A DNA stretch of 64,000 nucleotides from positions 434,001 to 498,000 of the forward strand of contig JANCRA010000065.1 of assembly GCA_024362935.1 (NCBI GenBank), in the 5' to 3' direction. This document shows, one piece after another, positions 23,131-35,422 of the stretch (positions are counted from its first letter, which is position 1; each line of letters opens with the position of its first letter). The position numbers and the translations under genes are program-made. The notes under the pieces were generated by a model. It was not told the DNA's origin. It made no database searches and saw only the letters and a list, made by a program, of their open reading frames with translations. The stretch is from Setophaga petechia. Taxonomy: Eukaryota > Chordata > Aves > Passeriformes > Parulidae.

Positions 23131-25030
23131 AATCAGCGGAGGAACAGCCGGAGGACACTGCGGTGTTCCTCAACGCGACGACGGGAGGAGAAGGTGGACG
23201 GGAGCATGGCTGAGCAGGGAGTAGAGCCCTCGAGGCTCTGGGCCTGCTCTGCAAACTCCCCCCACTCTTCTTTCTCTACAGAGAGAAAGGAACAGCGCCT
23301 GGAGGTGACTGCATCATTCCTGGAGAGAGACTCACCGCCGACAGCTGCCCTGTGGGACAGCAAGCAGGAGGGCCCTGGTGCCAGGGAGGCAGGTGAGGGC
23401 AAAGCAGCCCTCTGACAGCCTGGCCCAGGGGCTCTTGTGGCAGCAGGCAGTGTGGGCATCAGAGCAGAGGCAGGGCGAGGCAGGAACTGCTTGGCCATGC
23501 CGGGCCTGGGAGTCTCCTTCCTGCCCAAGTGGGGCCCAGCCGGGCCAGGGGGCAGGTCCTGGGACAGCCGAGCCCGCATGGCCCCTGGTCTGCGAGGCCT
23601 CCAGCCCTGCCCATCAGCCAGGCAGGGGCAAAGCAGCCGATGCTGCTGCAGGCTCAGAGCTGCGCAGAGCTGCTCATGCCCGGTGCCATTGACCTGTCCC
23701 CTGCAGCCTGCCTGCTGTGTCGCCGTGTCGAGGCTGACCCGGACACATGCGGTGACAAACTGCAGAAGGGGGGGCTCTGTGCACATGTGTTCTGCATGGT
23801 GAGTGGCTCCGGGTGCTCCCTCCACCATTGTGATGGGCAGCTCCTGCTGCGCCCTCTCCTCATCAGCTCCTCTCCTTGCCTGCAGTTCTTTTCACTCTAC
23901 TATTTCCGCGAGAAAAGGACCGCATTTGACTCATGGGCTTTCACCCACGAGATCTCCTAATTGCAGTCCGGCGAGCAGCACAGATGGTGAGGGCCTGAAG
24001 AGAGCAGGCAGATTTGTGCCTAGCAAGGTTTGCCAGAGCTTAGCCAAGACAGCAGGAAAGAAAGGCCGGTCCAACAGCCTCGACAAAGTCTGGTTCCCAG
24101 CAGCTCTGGCACAGAGGCCCTGGCACAGGAGCCTCCCTCCTCCACCAGGCGGCTCTGTGGGCTAGGACCTGGCAGTGGCCACGTGCTAGGCCCTGCCCGG
24201 AGCCGGAGGGCTGCCAGGGGAGGCCTCGAGGCTGCTGCTGCTGCTGATGGGGCTGCTTGGCTCTTTGCAGCGCTGCTGCGTCTGTGGCCAGAGCGGGGCA
24301 ACCATCATGTGCTCTGGGAAGTGCTGTGACAGATGGTTCGACCTGCCCTGTGCCAAGGAGGGCGGCTGTGTCAATGTTTATGCCACTCCCTTCTTGTGCC
24401 ATCAGAGCAGAGGCAGGAGGAGGCAGGAGCTGCTCGGCCATGCCGGGGCTGGGAGCCTCCTTCCTGCCCAAGTGGGGCCCAGCCAGGCCAGGGGGCAGCT
24501 CCTGGGACAGCTGTGCCCGCATGGCCCCTGGTCTGCGAGGCCTCCAGCCCTGCCCATCAGCCAGGCAGGGGTAGAGCAGCCTTGGGGCCAATGCTGCTGC
24601 AGGCTCAGAGCCCCGCAGAGCTGCTCATGCCCGCTGCCACTGGCTCTGTCCTCTGCAGCCTGCATGCTGTGTCACTGTCCCGAGGCTGAGCCCCATGCCT
24701 CCCCAGGCCCTGGCAACTGCTCCTGTGCTGCTCCTGCGCTGCCCAGGGCACCCACGGGCCCTGCTCGGGCCTCACGCAGAGCAGAACCAGCTGGGGCGGT
24801 GACAGCTCTGCTGCTCTGGGCACAGCTCTCAGGCAGAGCACCCGCCTGTCCCTGGGCTGGGGGCAGTGCCCAGGCTGGGCTTGGCAGAGCCCATCTGCTC
24901 CTGGAGGGCTGGGGGCACTGCCCTGGCCTGGCCTGGCCCGGTCCTGGGGTCCCTTGACATTCCTGCTTGCCCTTGGAGCCACCAGGGATGGGCTGGAGCT
25001 CACTGGCCCCGGCCTGGCCGCACACTCGGG
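23131..25030 (+). pseudogene. PHF7-like copy C, inverted and rearranged
   Basis: Exons in order: 23,131-23,193; 23,282-23,392; 23,707-23,798 (extended PHD start); 23,886-23,986; and 24,271-about 24,393 (PHD). Several lesions are visible. Exon 23,886-23,986 is 101 bp instead of 102, the same 1-nt loss as copy B, giving a frameshift. The PHD motif reads WFDLPC where WFHLPC is expected, losing a zinc ligand. After ATPF the exon lacks its donor and runs into a second copy of the intron that normally precedes the extended PHD exon. A second extended PHD exon start at 24,660 (CMLCHCPEAEP) is then fused to a sequence like the later CSSCAAEGTHRRC exon. The RING-like exon and the RS tail are absent. 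A CpG island lies about 0.7 kb upstream, so transcription is possible, but not the full protein. Confidence 0.7.
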
Positions 25031-27179
25031 ACTGGAGCCTTCCCGTGGCTGCCCAGGGCACCAGAACCTCAGCCCCAGCTCCCAAACACGGCCCAACAGG
25101 GTTTGCTGATATTGATCCCTGTTAGACTTTTGAAAGGATTTAGAAAGTAATGTCGTTTGGCAAGTTCTTCAAGGAACAAACATGACTCGCTTCTAATCAG
25201 TAAAAGGTTTATTGGTTTGCTTGCACTTCCTATAGCGTATCCTTATGCTTCCTTTGGCGTTCCAGAAAATAATGACAATCTAACAAATTCTTCAGAGAAG
25301 TTCCTGAATCCACTATTCGGAGAAGTCTCTACATTCACTATCCTTACATACAATTAAGTAGCTGCTACTGTAACATACAAAGATGTAGTGGTTTAGCTGA
25401 CTGGACAACACAACATGATATTATACACACTGGTACACTAAAAAAGTTCTCTTCCCTGTTCATTACAAATTTAAAGCCCTTCTTGAGGTCCTGAATTAAT
25501 TTTGCATGCACAATCATACCTGCAATCCCTCCCCATGCTCAGCTTTCACCTAGACTTACCGGGGAACAGATGTTACTCACCTCAAGCAATAATCTATGTC
25601 TGTCTTCCTAACCCTCTTTTTCTTCACTGAGCTCTACTAATCTACAAAATAACTGTGGACCCTCTGCACAAAAGAAACATCCAATTAATAGGCTTAAACA
25701 CTTGTGATTGTGCTGCTGCTTCTAACAATCATGACCAACACAGCACTAAAGTCAGAAATCAATTCTTCTCATCCTTCCTGTTCTCCTGCCCCCCACCACA
25801 CCTTGGCTCCAGCAGAACTGTTCCCTCCTGCAGCCTGGTGTGCTAAGAACAATCAAAGGCAGCAGCAGTTTTCCTCAACATGCTGCAGTCTGGATTGCAG
25901 TGCAATTGCAGCTGTTTCATTGGCACAGCAACACCAGCACCCCACATCTTCCCCCAGAACTGAGGCCTGCTGAGGCCTGAGCTCTCCATTTCAACACACC
26001 CTGTAAATCGGGCTGGCTGGAAGATTGCAGGCCGCTAACTGTGTGAACACAGCAGCGCATTTCATCACAGTTATCTAATCAGTCTCATGGAAGGCACATC
26101 CTTTAAGCTTGTCTTAAGGCTCTATTCTACAAAATATAACCAGCAATTGTTTTGGTGGCCTGTGCAGGTTTTGGAGACTGTATGTTTCCCTTGGATATTG
26201 TTTTCTTTGTTTCAAAATACAAAATTCACTGGATTCAGAAGAGAAAGTTCCAGATTCATTAGGACAAAGAACCACAGGGACATACATATGTGGCTGACAA
26301 GAATACTCCACATTCCTAATGGTGAACCAGAAAGAGAGGAAAAAGTTAAAGATGATTTAAATACCTGAAAGGATCCAAAATGTCTAGGTACCCTGTCAGG
26401 TGACTAATTTTTTTATAAACTCTAAAATTCCAGAATCCTATTCGGTAATTGTCTGCAAGAAAAGAAAGCCAGAAATCTGCTTGACCTTGATTTTGCCAGG
26501 GCTTTCTCACAGGATTCTACCACAACTTGGACCACAAGTAAGGGTGACAGATTTTGCCTAGAAAACTTCCATAACTAGGCAGCATTTTTACTCCACACTG
26601 AATTCCAGGGAGAGTTTAAAAGAACAAAAAATACAAAATGAGGTGAAGAAATTCTGTCATACCTCTTAGACGTTCATCATCTTTAGAGAAGAAAAAACTC
26701 CAGCACTTTCTGTGTGCGGTGAAGAAAGGAACCTAGACAAGGACAAAGGGATTTGAGCATCCTAAACTGTACTATCAAATTCCATGAACACAAGTTAAAC
26801 CTGTAGTGCTTCAGAGAAATGGTATACATTGAAAAGCTTTATGCCCTAGGAACCAAATAGAGCTTTTTTTTTTTTTGTTTACAAAACCCTCTTTTAAAGA
26901 GAAAACTGACTTGTCTTTGGCTTTTGGACAAACTCAGTTTGGAGTTGGTCAAACCAAAATGACCCAGTTAATTTATTGTGCTCAGTTCTCTCTTTCCATA
27001 TTCATCTTCACATCCAATGGGCTGCTGGGTGTTTTGACCCTGTGCAGCACAAACGGTTTTCCAAGATGACTTTCATTGCTCAGAGGTCTGCAATGTCAGT
27101 TTCTCATTTCCTGAGTGCTGCTATTAATACTCCCACAGCACCCAACTGCTACAGCCAAGTAGACAACAAAGAGAAATGG

Positions 27180-28485
27180 AACTTGCATTTCCTGGTCCTG
27201 TTCAATTTCTGACATCTCAGGCTCATCGTCATCCTCAGAACTGCTGTCCTGGAAACGTGGATCCTCTTGCCATGTGGCTTTTCCCGCCTTTATTGTTCCA
27301 AGGGCGTAAGGCTCTGCAATGACAGCACCAATAGAGAAAAAAAGGCAAAACCAGATTATTCCTCTAGTGGTCAGGAAAAGGTCCTCCTTTCAAGTGAAAT
27401 ACTTAGAGTGGAAAAGACAGATTTAGGAAGGACAGAATCTGCCCCTGCCAGATTTTTTAAGCTACATCTCTGCTCCAGTATTTTCTGTTTTGATCTAGGG
27501 ACCCCCTATGTATTCTTAAACATTTCTCATTGCTTTCGGAAGACACTGAATACCTTCCCAGTTCAGCACAAGCGTGGGGGGCTCGTTGCTTTGTGCTCTT
27601 GCATTGGGTTTTTTAATATTTTGGATAACTTCACGCCGTTTCTTTTGTCTCCTACATGACTGGGACTCAATTTAATGTTGTTTCACCTTCATTTCAGATG
27701 GCCTCATTTTATCTAAGGTTAGGGGACACCCCAGTGATCATGTGTCATTCCCTTTCCTTTTTCTAAAGGTCCAAGAGTAGAATTCAGTAACAAACAGAAT
27801 GTTCATGGATCTTGGGGTCAGCTGCAGGACTTTGCTCCTCCCTCTACATTAAGGCACATTTCCTTTAAAATCTCGTTGGGTTCTATGAAACTTGATATGA
27901 CTGGTGTGTCACCTTTTTCCCTGTTTGAGGAATTCAGGGCATGAGAACAAGCTTTTTCACCACTCAGCAAAAACCCCAAGAACTCCTCAAATCATGCCTT
28001 TCAGAATTCCCGAGATGCAAGCATGAGGTACCTCTCATTAATCTACCACAGCCCTGGCAAGCAGAAATCAAATCAGAATACGTCTGCCTAATTACTGACT
28101 TCTGCTGCTGAAAATCCCCTGGATCCTGACCTTCTTTACACCGTATTGCCCTACAGTGCCTGCCAGAAGCTCTTCCTTAGCAATGGTACTGTTAGAACGG
28201 TTCTGCTGTTGCCTTCGTTGATGCCCAACTCCGCTGTGCCTGCAAAGAAGGAAAACTTGAAAGCACTCAGCTCCTTAGCTGTGTCGTTCTCAGGCAGAGG
28301 TCCCAAATGGTCATCTGGGGCAGAGTCCTGCTCATCCTCTTTGTCTCGGGGTATTTCCTCAGTCTGTCCTGGTTTCTTCTTTGAAGGTCCAATCAGGTCT
28401 TTCAAATCCACAGCAATATTGTAAAAGTTGTCTTCAGACACTTGAGGCAGTGTCTCCCTCTCTTCTTTCTTCTTTTTTGGCTTTA
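27180..28485 (-). pseudogene. NOL8-like 3' gene fragment, unit B
   Basis: Two exons in the expected order. At 28,155-28,485, after acceptor TTTCAG, the ORF runs through a Lys-rich stretch, YNIAVDLKDLI, an acidic segment and ELSAFKFSFF. At about 27,180-27,313, after acceptor TTGCAG, it reads ATWQEDPRFQDSSSEDDDEP. Both resemble the C-terminal region of nucleolar protein 8, which acts in nucleolar ribosome biogenesis. Upstream NOL8 exons would be expected at higher coordinates, where PHF7-like copy B lies instead, so this is a fragment. Its reading frames are open, unlike the unit A copy. Assignment is by motif recall. Confidence 0.55.
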
Positions 28486-28887
28486 CTGAAATGAGATTGT
28501 TCAGAGATAGCAACACAGCACACGTCCTTTTCAGACACAGCTTCCTTAAGAGCCACCTTGCTCTGAAATGCTTCCCTAAAAATATCCAAGCCCATTAAGG
28601 AGTGGTTCATTCTCAAGGATAAGCAGTGGGGAAACATCAGAGGTTGAAGTCTAAAGGCAGGAGCAAGAGTCCTTTTCAATTAGCCACATCCTTAAGTGAC
28701 TTTTCACTGAATACACGCTTACACAGAAATCAAGAGTATTTAGCACAGACTTCTTTCCTGCCAGTAGAAACATCAAGAGCTGATATGGTTTTCTCACAGA
28801 GCTGCACATCTCAAGGCCCCTGCACTGACTGTTCTCACCTTCACTTCCGGCCAGGAACACGTGGCCTAGAAAGAAAAGGTGACGAGG

Positions 28888-31800
28888 CTACGTGCTGCTG
28901 TTGGAGGTCCCAGTTGAGGTCCGACGTCGCTGGTGGGAGCGGCTGCTCCTGCGGGATGTCCCCGGCCGTGTCCCCCTACGCCTGGGCCTCTCAGCACTCG
29001 CTGCTGTCCTCCTGCTCCTGTCCTGGCAACTCCTGGACCGCACAGTTGGAGTCGAGGCCCGGCGCTGCTGGCGGGAGCGGCTGCGTCTGGGGGACGGCCT
29101 TGACGATGTCTCCCTTTGCCTGGGCCTCTCAGTCCTTGGCCTTGTCCTGCTACTCCTGCGACAGCGACTCCTGGACCGCACAGTTGGAGTCGAGGCCCGG
29201 CGCTGCTGGCGGGAGCGGCTGCATCTGGGGGACGGCCTTGATGATGTCTCCCTTTGCCTGGGCCTCTCAGTCCTTGGCCCTGTCCCACTGTTCCTGTCAC
29301 GGTGACTCCTGGACCGGACAGTTGGACTCTGGGCCTGCCCTTGCTGATGGGAGCACCTGCGTCTGGGGGATGTCCGTGCAGGTGTCTCCCTTTGCCTGGG
29401 CCTCTCAGCCCTTGGTCCTGTCACACTGTTCCTGTCACGGCGACTCCTGGACCGGGCAGGTGGACTCTGGGCCCGGCCTTGCTGGCGAGAGCGGCTTCGC
29501 CTGCGGCCGGGCCCAGCACGTCTGGAATGGGCCCTGTCCCCAGGGTCGGGGGACCTGCTGCATGTTGGCCTTGATCTGCTGATGCTGCTGGTGTCCCGTG
29601 AGGAAGATGGCAGCGCCTGCTGCCGTGCTGCGTGGTGGCGCCTGCTGTGGCTGCACGTCTCTAGAGATGGAGATGGAGAAACCAGCACCAATGGCACAGG
29701 GGTATGGGAGCTGGGGCTGATGGCCTCAGAGTCTGAGAAGCCATGAGCAGATTCCAGTCCTGACTGTCTGGCCAGCCTGGAGCCACTGAGCTCTGACTCA
29801 CCCCTGGAAGCTGTAAGGACAAACAGGAATGTCAAAGGTGCCCAAGGCCCAGGCCAGGCCAGGCCAGAGCAGTGCCCCCAGCCCTCCAGCAGTGGATGCG
29901 CTCTGCCAGGCCCGGCTTGGGCACTGCCCCCAGCCCAGGGACACGGGGGGCTTTGACTCCTACATGTTCCAAGCCCAGCACAGGTGTCACACTCCCATCT
30001 GTGTGTGCTGTTTCTCAGGCCAGAGCAGCGCCTGTGGGTGCCCTCGGCAGCACAGGAGGAGCACAGGAGCAATTCCCAGGGCCTGGGGAAGCAAACGGGC
30101 TCATAGCACTGAGAACAAAGTGTGCCAGCACGTGGTTGTCTGGCCAAAAGCTTCTGATTCTTCCCAGTTTGAGTCCTTGCCAAGACGCAGGTTCCCTGCA
30201 GAGGCCCAGGTGCAGCATCACAACTTACCCCTCTTCCTCTGCCTCCTCTCTGCCTCCAGGGTAAAGGCAATCCCTGGCATTGCACTGGCCATGCCTCTCT
30301 CCCAGCTCTGCGAAGGCATCGTTGTCCTCCCATGTTGGCTGTCAGATGGAGAAATGAAAAGCTGATGAATTTCTGCTGCCCTCCCCTCATGGAGATCCAG
30401 GGTGTCCCAGCTCTTTCTCCACTGCTTTTCCAAGTTGGGCGTGAAGCTGAAGCCCAGACTCACAGGACAGGGCAGGGCCAGGGCTCCTGGGGCAGGGCCA
30501 GGAACGGCACAGCACTTGCACCCTCCTGTCTGGTGGGCCAGGCAGAACACCACCAACCTGAAGGGAACTCGGATCCCCAAGATGAACATTTCAACAGGGA
30601 ATTCCCCACTGTCTCTGCACAGGGGGCACTGGAGGCATAGAAGACCAGCGCGCATGGCCTGTCCCTGCAGGGCAAACACAGGCAGGGTGAGCGAGGCCCT
30701 GCTGCTGCTGCTGCTGCTGAGCAGCTGCTGTGCCCGGGGGCTGAGGGGAGGGCTCCAACCTGGATGCAGTCCCTGTGGAACCAGGCCCTTTTGCACTTTG
30801 GCACACCAAGGTTGTGAAGGTCTTTCTGTCCTCCACAGGCTCCATGCAGATGGGGCAAATGGTGCCCGGCTCAGGAGTCACCTCCACCTCCTGCTCTGGA
30901 CGGTGCTCAGGGCAGAAGGAGCTGGAGGAAAATGGATAGGGAAAGTGAGAAATGCTGGATCATTCCCCAGGGGTGGCCACAAAGAGAGATGAGGTACCTG
31001 AACGGAGTGGCATAAACATTGACACAGCCACCCTCCTTGGCACAGGGCAGGTGGAACCATCTGTCACAGTACTCCTTGCAGCACATGATGGTTGCCCCGC
31101 TCTGGCCGCAGATGCAGCAGCGCTGGAAAGAGCCAAGCAGCCCCATCAGCAGCAGCAGCAGCCTCGAGGCCTCCCCTGGCAGCCCCCCGGCTCCGGGCAG
31201 GGCACAGGATGTGGCCGCTGCCGGGTCCCAGCCCAAGAGCCGCCTGGTGGAGGAGGGAGGCTCCTGTGCCAGGGCCTCTGTGCCAGAGCTGCTGGGAGCC
31301 AGACTTTGTCGCGGCTGTTGGGCCGGCCTTTCTTTCCTGCTGTCTGGGCTAAGCTCTGGCAAACCTCGCCAGGCACAAATCTGCCTGCTCTCTTCAGGCC
31401 CTCACCATCTGTGCTGCTCGCCGGACTGCAATTAGGAGATCTCGTGGGTGAAAGCCCATGAGTCAAATGCGGTCCTTCTCTCACGGAAATAGTAGAGTGA
31501 AAAGAACTGCAGGCAAGGAGAGGAGCTGATGAGGAGGGGACGCAGCAGGAGCCGCCTATCGCAATGGTGGAGGGAGCACCCGGAGCCACTCACCATGCAG
31601 AACACGTGGGCACAGAGCCCACCCTTCTGCAGTTTGTCACCGCACATGTCCGGGTCAGCCTCAACACGGCGACACAGCAGGCAGGCTGCAGGGGACAGAG
31701 CCAGTGGCACCAGGCATGAGCAGCTCTGCGGGGCTCTGAGCCTGCTGCGGCATCGGCCCCAAGGCTGCTCTGCCCCTGCTTGGCTGATGGGCAGTGCTGG

Positions 31801-32282
31801 AGGCCTCGCAGACCAGGGGCCATTGCGGGCACGGCTGTCCCAAGAGCTGCCCCCTGACCCGCCTGGGCCCCACTTGGGCAGGAAGGAGACTCCCAGGCCC
31901 GGCATGGCCAAGCAGTTCCTGCCTCGCCCTGCCTCTGCTCTGATGCCCACACTGCCTGCTGCCACAAGAGCCCCTGGGCCAGGCTGTCAGAGGGCTGCTT
32001 TGCCCTCACCTGGCTCCCTGGCACCAGTGCCCTCCTGCTTGGTGCCGCACATGGTGGCTGTCTGCAGTGAGTCCCTGTCCCCGAGTGATGTGGTCGCTTC
32101 GAGGAGCTGATCCTCACTGTCTATGGGAGAAAGAAGAGGGGGGGGAGTTTGCAGAACAGGCCCAGCGCCACGAGGCTCTACTTGCTGCTCAGCCCTGCGT
32201 GAGCCCTGCTCCTGTCCGCTGTCTCCTCCCGTCGTCGCGTTGAGGAACGCCGCAGTGTACTCCGGCTGTTCCTCCGCTGATT
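28888..32282 (-). pseudogene. PHF7-like copy B, with several inactivating lesions
   Basis: Exon order matches copy A: 32,010-32,120; 31,594-31,685; 31,406-31,506; then PHD, RING-like, C-terminal finger and RS-tail exons down to a stop at 28,888. Three lesions stand out. The exon 31,406-31,506 is 101 bp, one base short near 31,499-31,502, so the frame is lost after HVFCM-FF. The RING-like exon lacks one C near 30,799-30,802, so VCPKCK is lost. The acceptor before the WEDNDAFAEL exon reads TG instead of AG (30,343-30,344). The RS tail remains open over about 200 codons, ending TSNSST. A truncated or alternatively spliced product cannot be excluded. Confidence 0.7.
28895..29500 (-). repeat. 46-residue RS-rich repeats, copy B
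   Basis: Four to five units of about 138 bp; GAGTCGAGGCCCGG recurs at 29,049 and 29,187. Units carry RSRSR, RPRTERPRQRET and SRQQRRAST motifs. Unit number and sequence differ from copy A, showing turnover within the tail. Confidence 0.85.
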
Positions 32283-33404
32283 CTGGGAAGGGAGAGGCAG
32301 GTGAGCCTGCAGCACAGGCCCAGAGCCCCGAGGTGTGGGGCCCCTCTGGTCCCTGGGAAGCCACGTCCCTACCCTACCTTCTCCTCCCGCTGTCAGGTCG
32401 CACTGACACTCGGCCTGAGCCCAGCGTTCCCTTTTGTGGCCTTGGTGGCACAGGTCACAATGGCCACTCTGACATCAGCACTGTGTAGCCACAATTGGGG
32501 CAGCCATGGCCTCAGGTCCCTGGCAACCACTTGTGGCAGCCCCCTCGGGCACCGAGGTTCTGAGATGGGTCTCAGTGTTTGCTCAGGGTGGAACCAGGGC
32601 CGGGACTCCTGCAGCAAGTGCAGGCTCAAATGCCAGGCCCTGGGGCAGCCATCGAGGGTGGTACTGTAGGCAGGGAGGTGCTGTTCAGGCCCTGCCACGC
32701 CAGGGCTCCGGCCCCGGCCAAGGGAAATCTCTGCTCCTGCCCCTGGCAGTCGGTGGCCCAGAGAGCCGGTGTGGAGTCTCCTGCACTGCAGAGATTCAAA
32801 CCCTGCTCCAGGTGGACTGATGTTTTCCTCAACACCTGTCTGGGGAAAACTAAGCTGAACCTGATTGGATGCTGCTGCTGATCACCATTGGGTACAGGAG
32901 ATAAACCTGGAGACCACCACAGCTGCCTCCAGACCTCTGTTATCCTGTCATCCTCTGAACTAACAACTTTGCCATTGCATATAAATGGAAAATTTAGTAT
33001 TATGCTCCTTAGAAACGTCATATTTTATACTGACTCCGTGGAAACACAGAAAAGTCACAGAGGATTTCTGTGTACATTTGACAGGAGAGCTTGCAACTGT
33101 CCTCAACTCAAGTCAAATGCAGGAGGATGCTTTTCCTACATTATAGGAACTTTGCCACTTTGGTTCATGCTTTCCTACTAGAAAATACATTGCAAATAAA
33201 TCAGGAAGAGACGCACAAACAATTCTTGGCAATTTTTCTCATTCATGTCTTTGTAAACATGCTCCTGGAAATGCAGATCCATGGCTTCTAGAACAATCAG
33301 TGGGATCTCTGGGAAGCAGGGCAGGGGCTGACAGGCAGGGACACCCTGCACCTGCCTGGTGCTGGAGCAGCAGGAGTTTGTCCATTTTCCTGTCTCCGTG
33401 GGAG

Positions 33405-33710
33405 AGCCACCTTGGGTGGGAAACGATCCCTGCACTGCTCTAGGAGGGAGGCACAGCCAGTGCAATGCCAGGGAGTGCCTTTACCCTGGAGACAGGGAGG
33501 AGGCAGAGGAAGAGGGGCAAGTTGGGAAGCTGCACCCGGGGCTCTGCGGGGCTCCTGGCCAGGGCTCAAAGCAGAAGGAGCCAGAAGAGCTTGGCCGGAC
33601 AATCCAAGCTCTGGACACTTTGTGCTCAGCACCCAGCACCCGTTTGCTTCCCCAGGCCCTGGGCAGTGCTCCCGTGCTGCTCATGCAAGTTACACACAGA
33701 CACAGAGCTA
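33405..33710 (+). pseudogene. PHF7-like exon remnants, plus strand (unit B)
   Basis: Near-identical twin of 18,310-18,620, with HSQCNARECLYPGDREEAEE, the same GC donor and the same loss of frame. The lesions therefore predate the A/B duplication or were spread by gene conversion. Confidence 0.6.
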
Positions 33711-34299
33711 CCTGCTCTGTCTCAACCCTCTTCAGCACTGGACAGCACAACACAGTAACATGTTCTCTTCAGTACATCGTCTAATTCTTAGAAGTCCTGC
33801 AAAGGCTCACATTCAAAGCACACACACACAAAAACCCCAAACCCTGGTACAGACCTTGCATCAACACAAAATGCATGGTGCTCTTCAGAAACACAGGGCA
33901 GCACTTTTGGCCAATGCTTTTTCCTATAAGATCTTTCAAAGGATTGCAAAAGTGACATTGTTTGGCAACTTCAAGGAACAAAGTTGAAACAGTTCTGATT
34001 ATTTATTGGTTTGCTTTCACTTTCCTTTTGGCATCCTTACACTTCACCTGGCATTCCAGAAAATGGTGAAAATCCAAAATAATATCAGGGGAAGTTTCTG
34101 AATTCTTTCATGTTTCTCTCAAAGTTTTTTTTTTACATACATACAAAGAACTGCTCCTGTAACATACACAGAAGCAGTGCTTTCCCTGACTGGACATCAC
34201 AAGACAACGTTATAGACTCCAGTATACCAAAACATTTTTGTTGCCTGGTAATTCCAAAGGTTCAAGTTCTTCTAGAGGCTTTTCCCAGTGCAACTTCCT

Positions 34300-34850
34300 A
34301 AGTCCCTCTCTGCTCAACTCTCATAGCCTGTCCAGGTCTCACTGAAGGGCAGCAGAGCCTTGTGGTGCCTCAGCCCCTGCTCCCGGTTCTGTCCCATCAG
34401 CAAACGCTGAGGGAGCGCTCTGTCCCTTCTGCCAGGTCACTGTGGAATAAGGCAAACAAGGCTGGCCCCAGCACGGCCCCCTGAGCTCACAGCCATGTGA
34501 GTTTGGAGCTCCCCTGTCCACTTCTCTGCCCCACTGTCCCTGAGCTGCCTCAGGAGCCTGTTATGGCAGGCAGGGGCAAAGCCTTGCTGAAGTCCCAGCG
34601 ACAAACAATCACTGCCCTTCCCTCACAAACGCAGCCAGTCACTGCAGCACAGGTGGCTATGGGATTGGTCAGGCATTCCTGTTACTCCACAGGCTTAGAG
34701 ATGGCATCCAAGAGGAGCTGTTCTGTCACCTTTCTGGGGATGGAGCTGAGGCTGATGGGCCCGCAGTTTCCTGCCTCCTTCTTGGTGCCCTTTTGCAAGA
34801 CCGCAGTGATGCTGGCTTTCCTCCACTGCTCATGCCTCTCTCTGGGGCTG
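34300..34850 (-). mobile_element. CR1 LINE ORF2 fragment, unit B
   Basis: Duplicate of 19,205-19,760 with few differences, among them a small deletion near 34,670. It encodes the same degenerate CR1 reverse-transcriptase segment on the minus strand. Confidence 0.8.
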
Positions 34851-34924
34851 TCCCCTTCCCTGACCTGCTGGCAGAGCGCCCTGGGCCAGAGGCAGGAGCA
34901 GAGATTTCCCTTGGCCCCAAAAGG

Positions 34925-35422
34925 GAACTCTGGGCTCAGGCCGAGTGTCAGTGCGACCTGACAACAGCAGGAGAAGGCGGGAAGGAGCAGGGCTCACGCA
35001 GGGCTGAGCAGTAGAGCCCTCGTGGCTCTGGGCCTGCTCTGCAAGCTCCCCGGCCTCTTCTTTCTCCCACAGAGAGCGAGGAACAGCACCTCAAAGCACC
35101 AGGAAACCCGGCCATGGAGCAGGACTGGGACTGTCAGCCCCCAGGGAAACCGGCCCTGGAGCAGGACTGGGGCTGTCAGCCCTCAGGGAAACCGGCCATG
35201 GAGCAGGACTGGAACTGTCAGCCCTCAGGGAAACCGGCCCTGGAGCAGGACTGGGGCTGTCAGCCCTCAGGGAAACCGGCCCTGGAGCAGGACTGGGGCT
35301 GTCAGCCCTCAGGGGAAGCGGCCATGGAGCGGGACTGGGGCTGTCAGCCCTCAGGGAAACCGGCCATGGAGTGGAGCTGTGACACCTCAGGAAACGCGGC
35401 CATAGAGCTGGGCTGGGACTGA
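34925..35422 (+). pseudogene. PHF7-like N-terminal exon fragment with 14-residue repeats, unit B
   Basis: Counterpart of 19,830-20,252. After acceptor TTTCTCCCACAG (to 35,072) the frame reads through about seven or eight 42-bp units (GKPALEQDWGCQPS and variants) to a stop at 35,420-35,422. The array has more units than in unit A. As in A, no finger-encoding exons follow on this strand. Confidence 0.5.
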
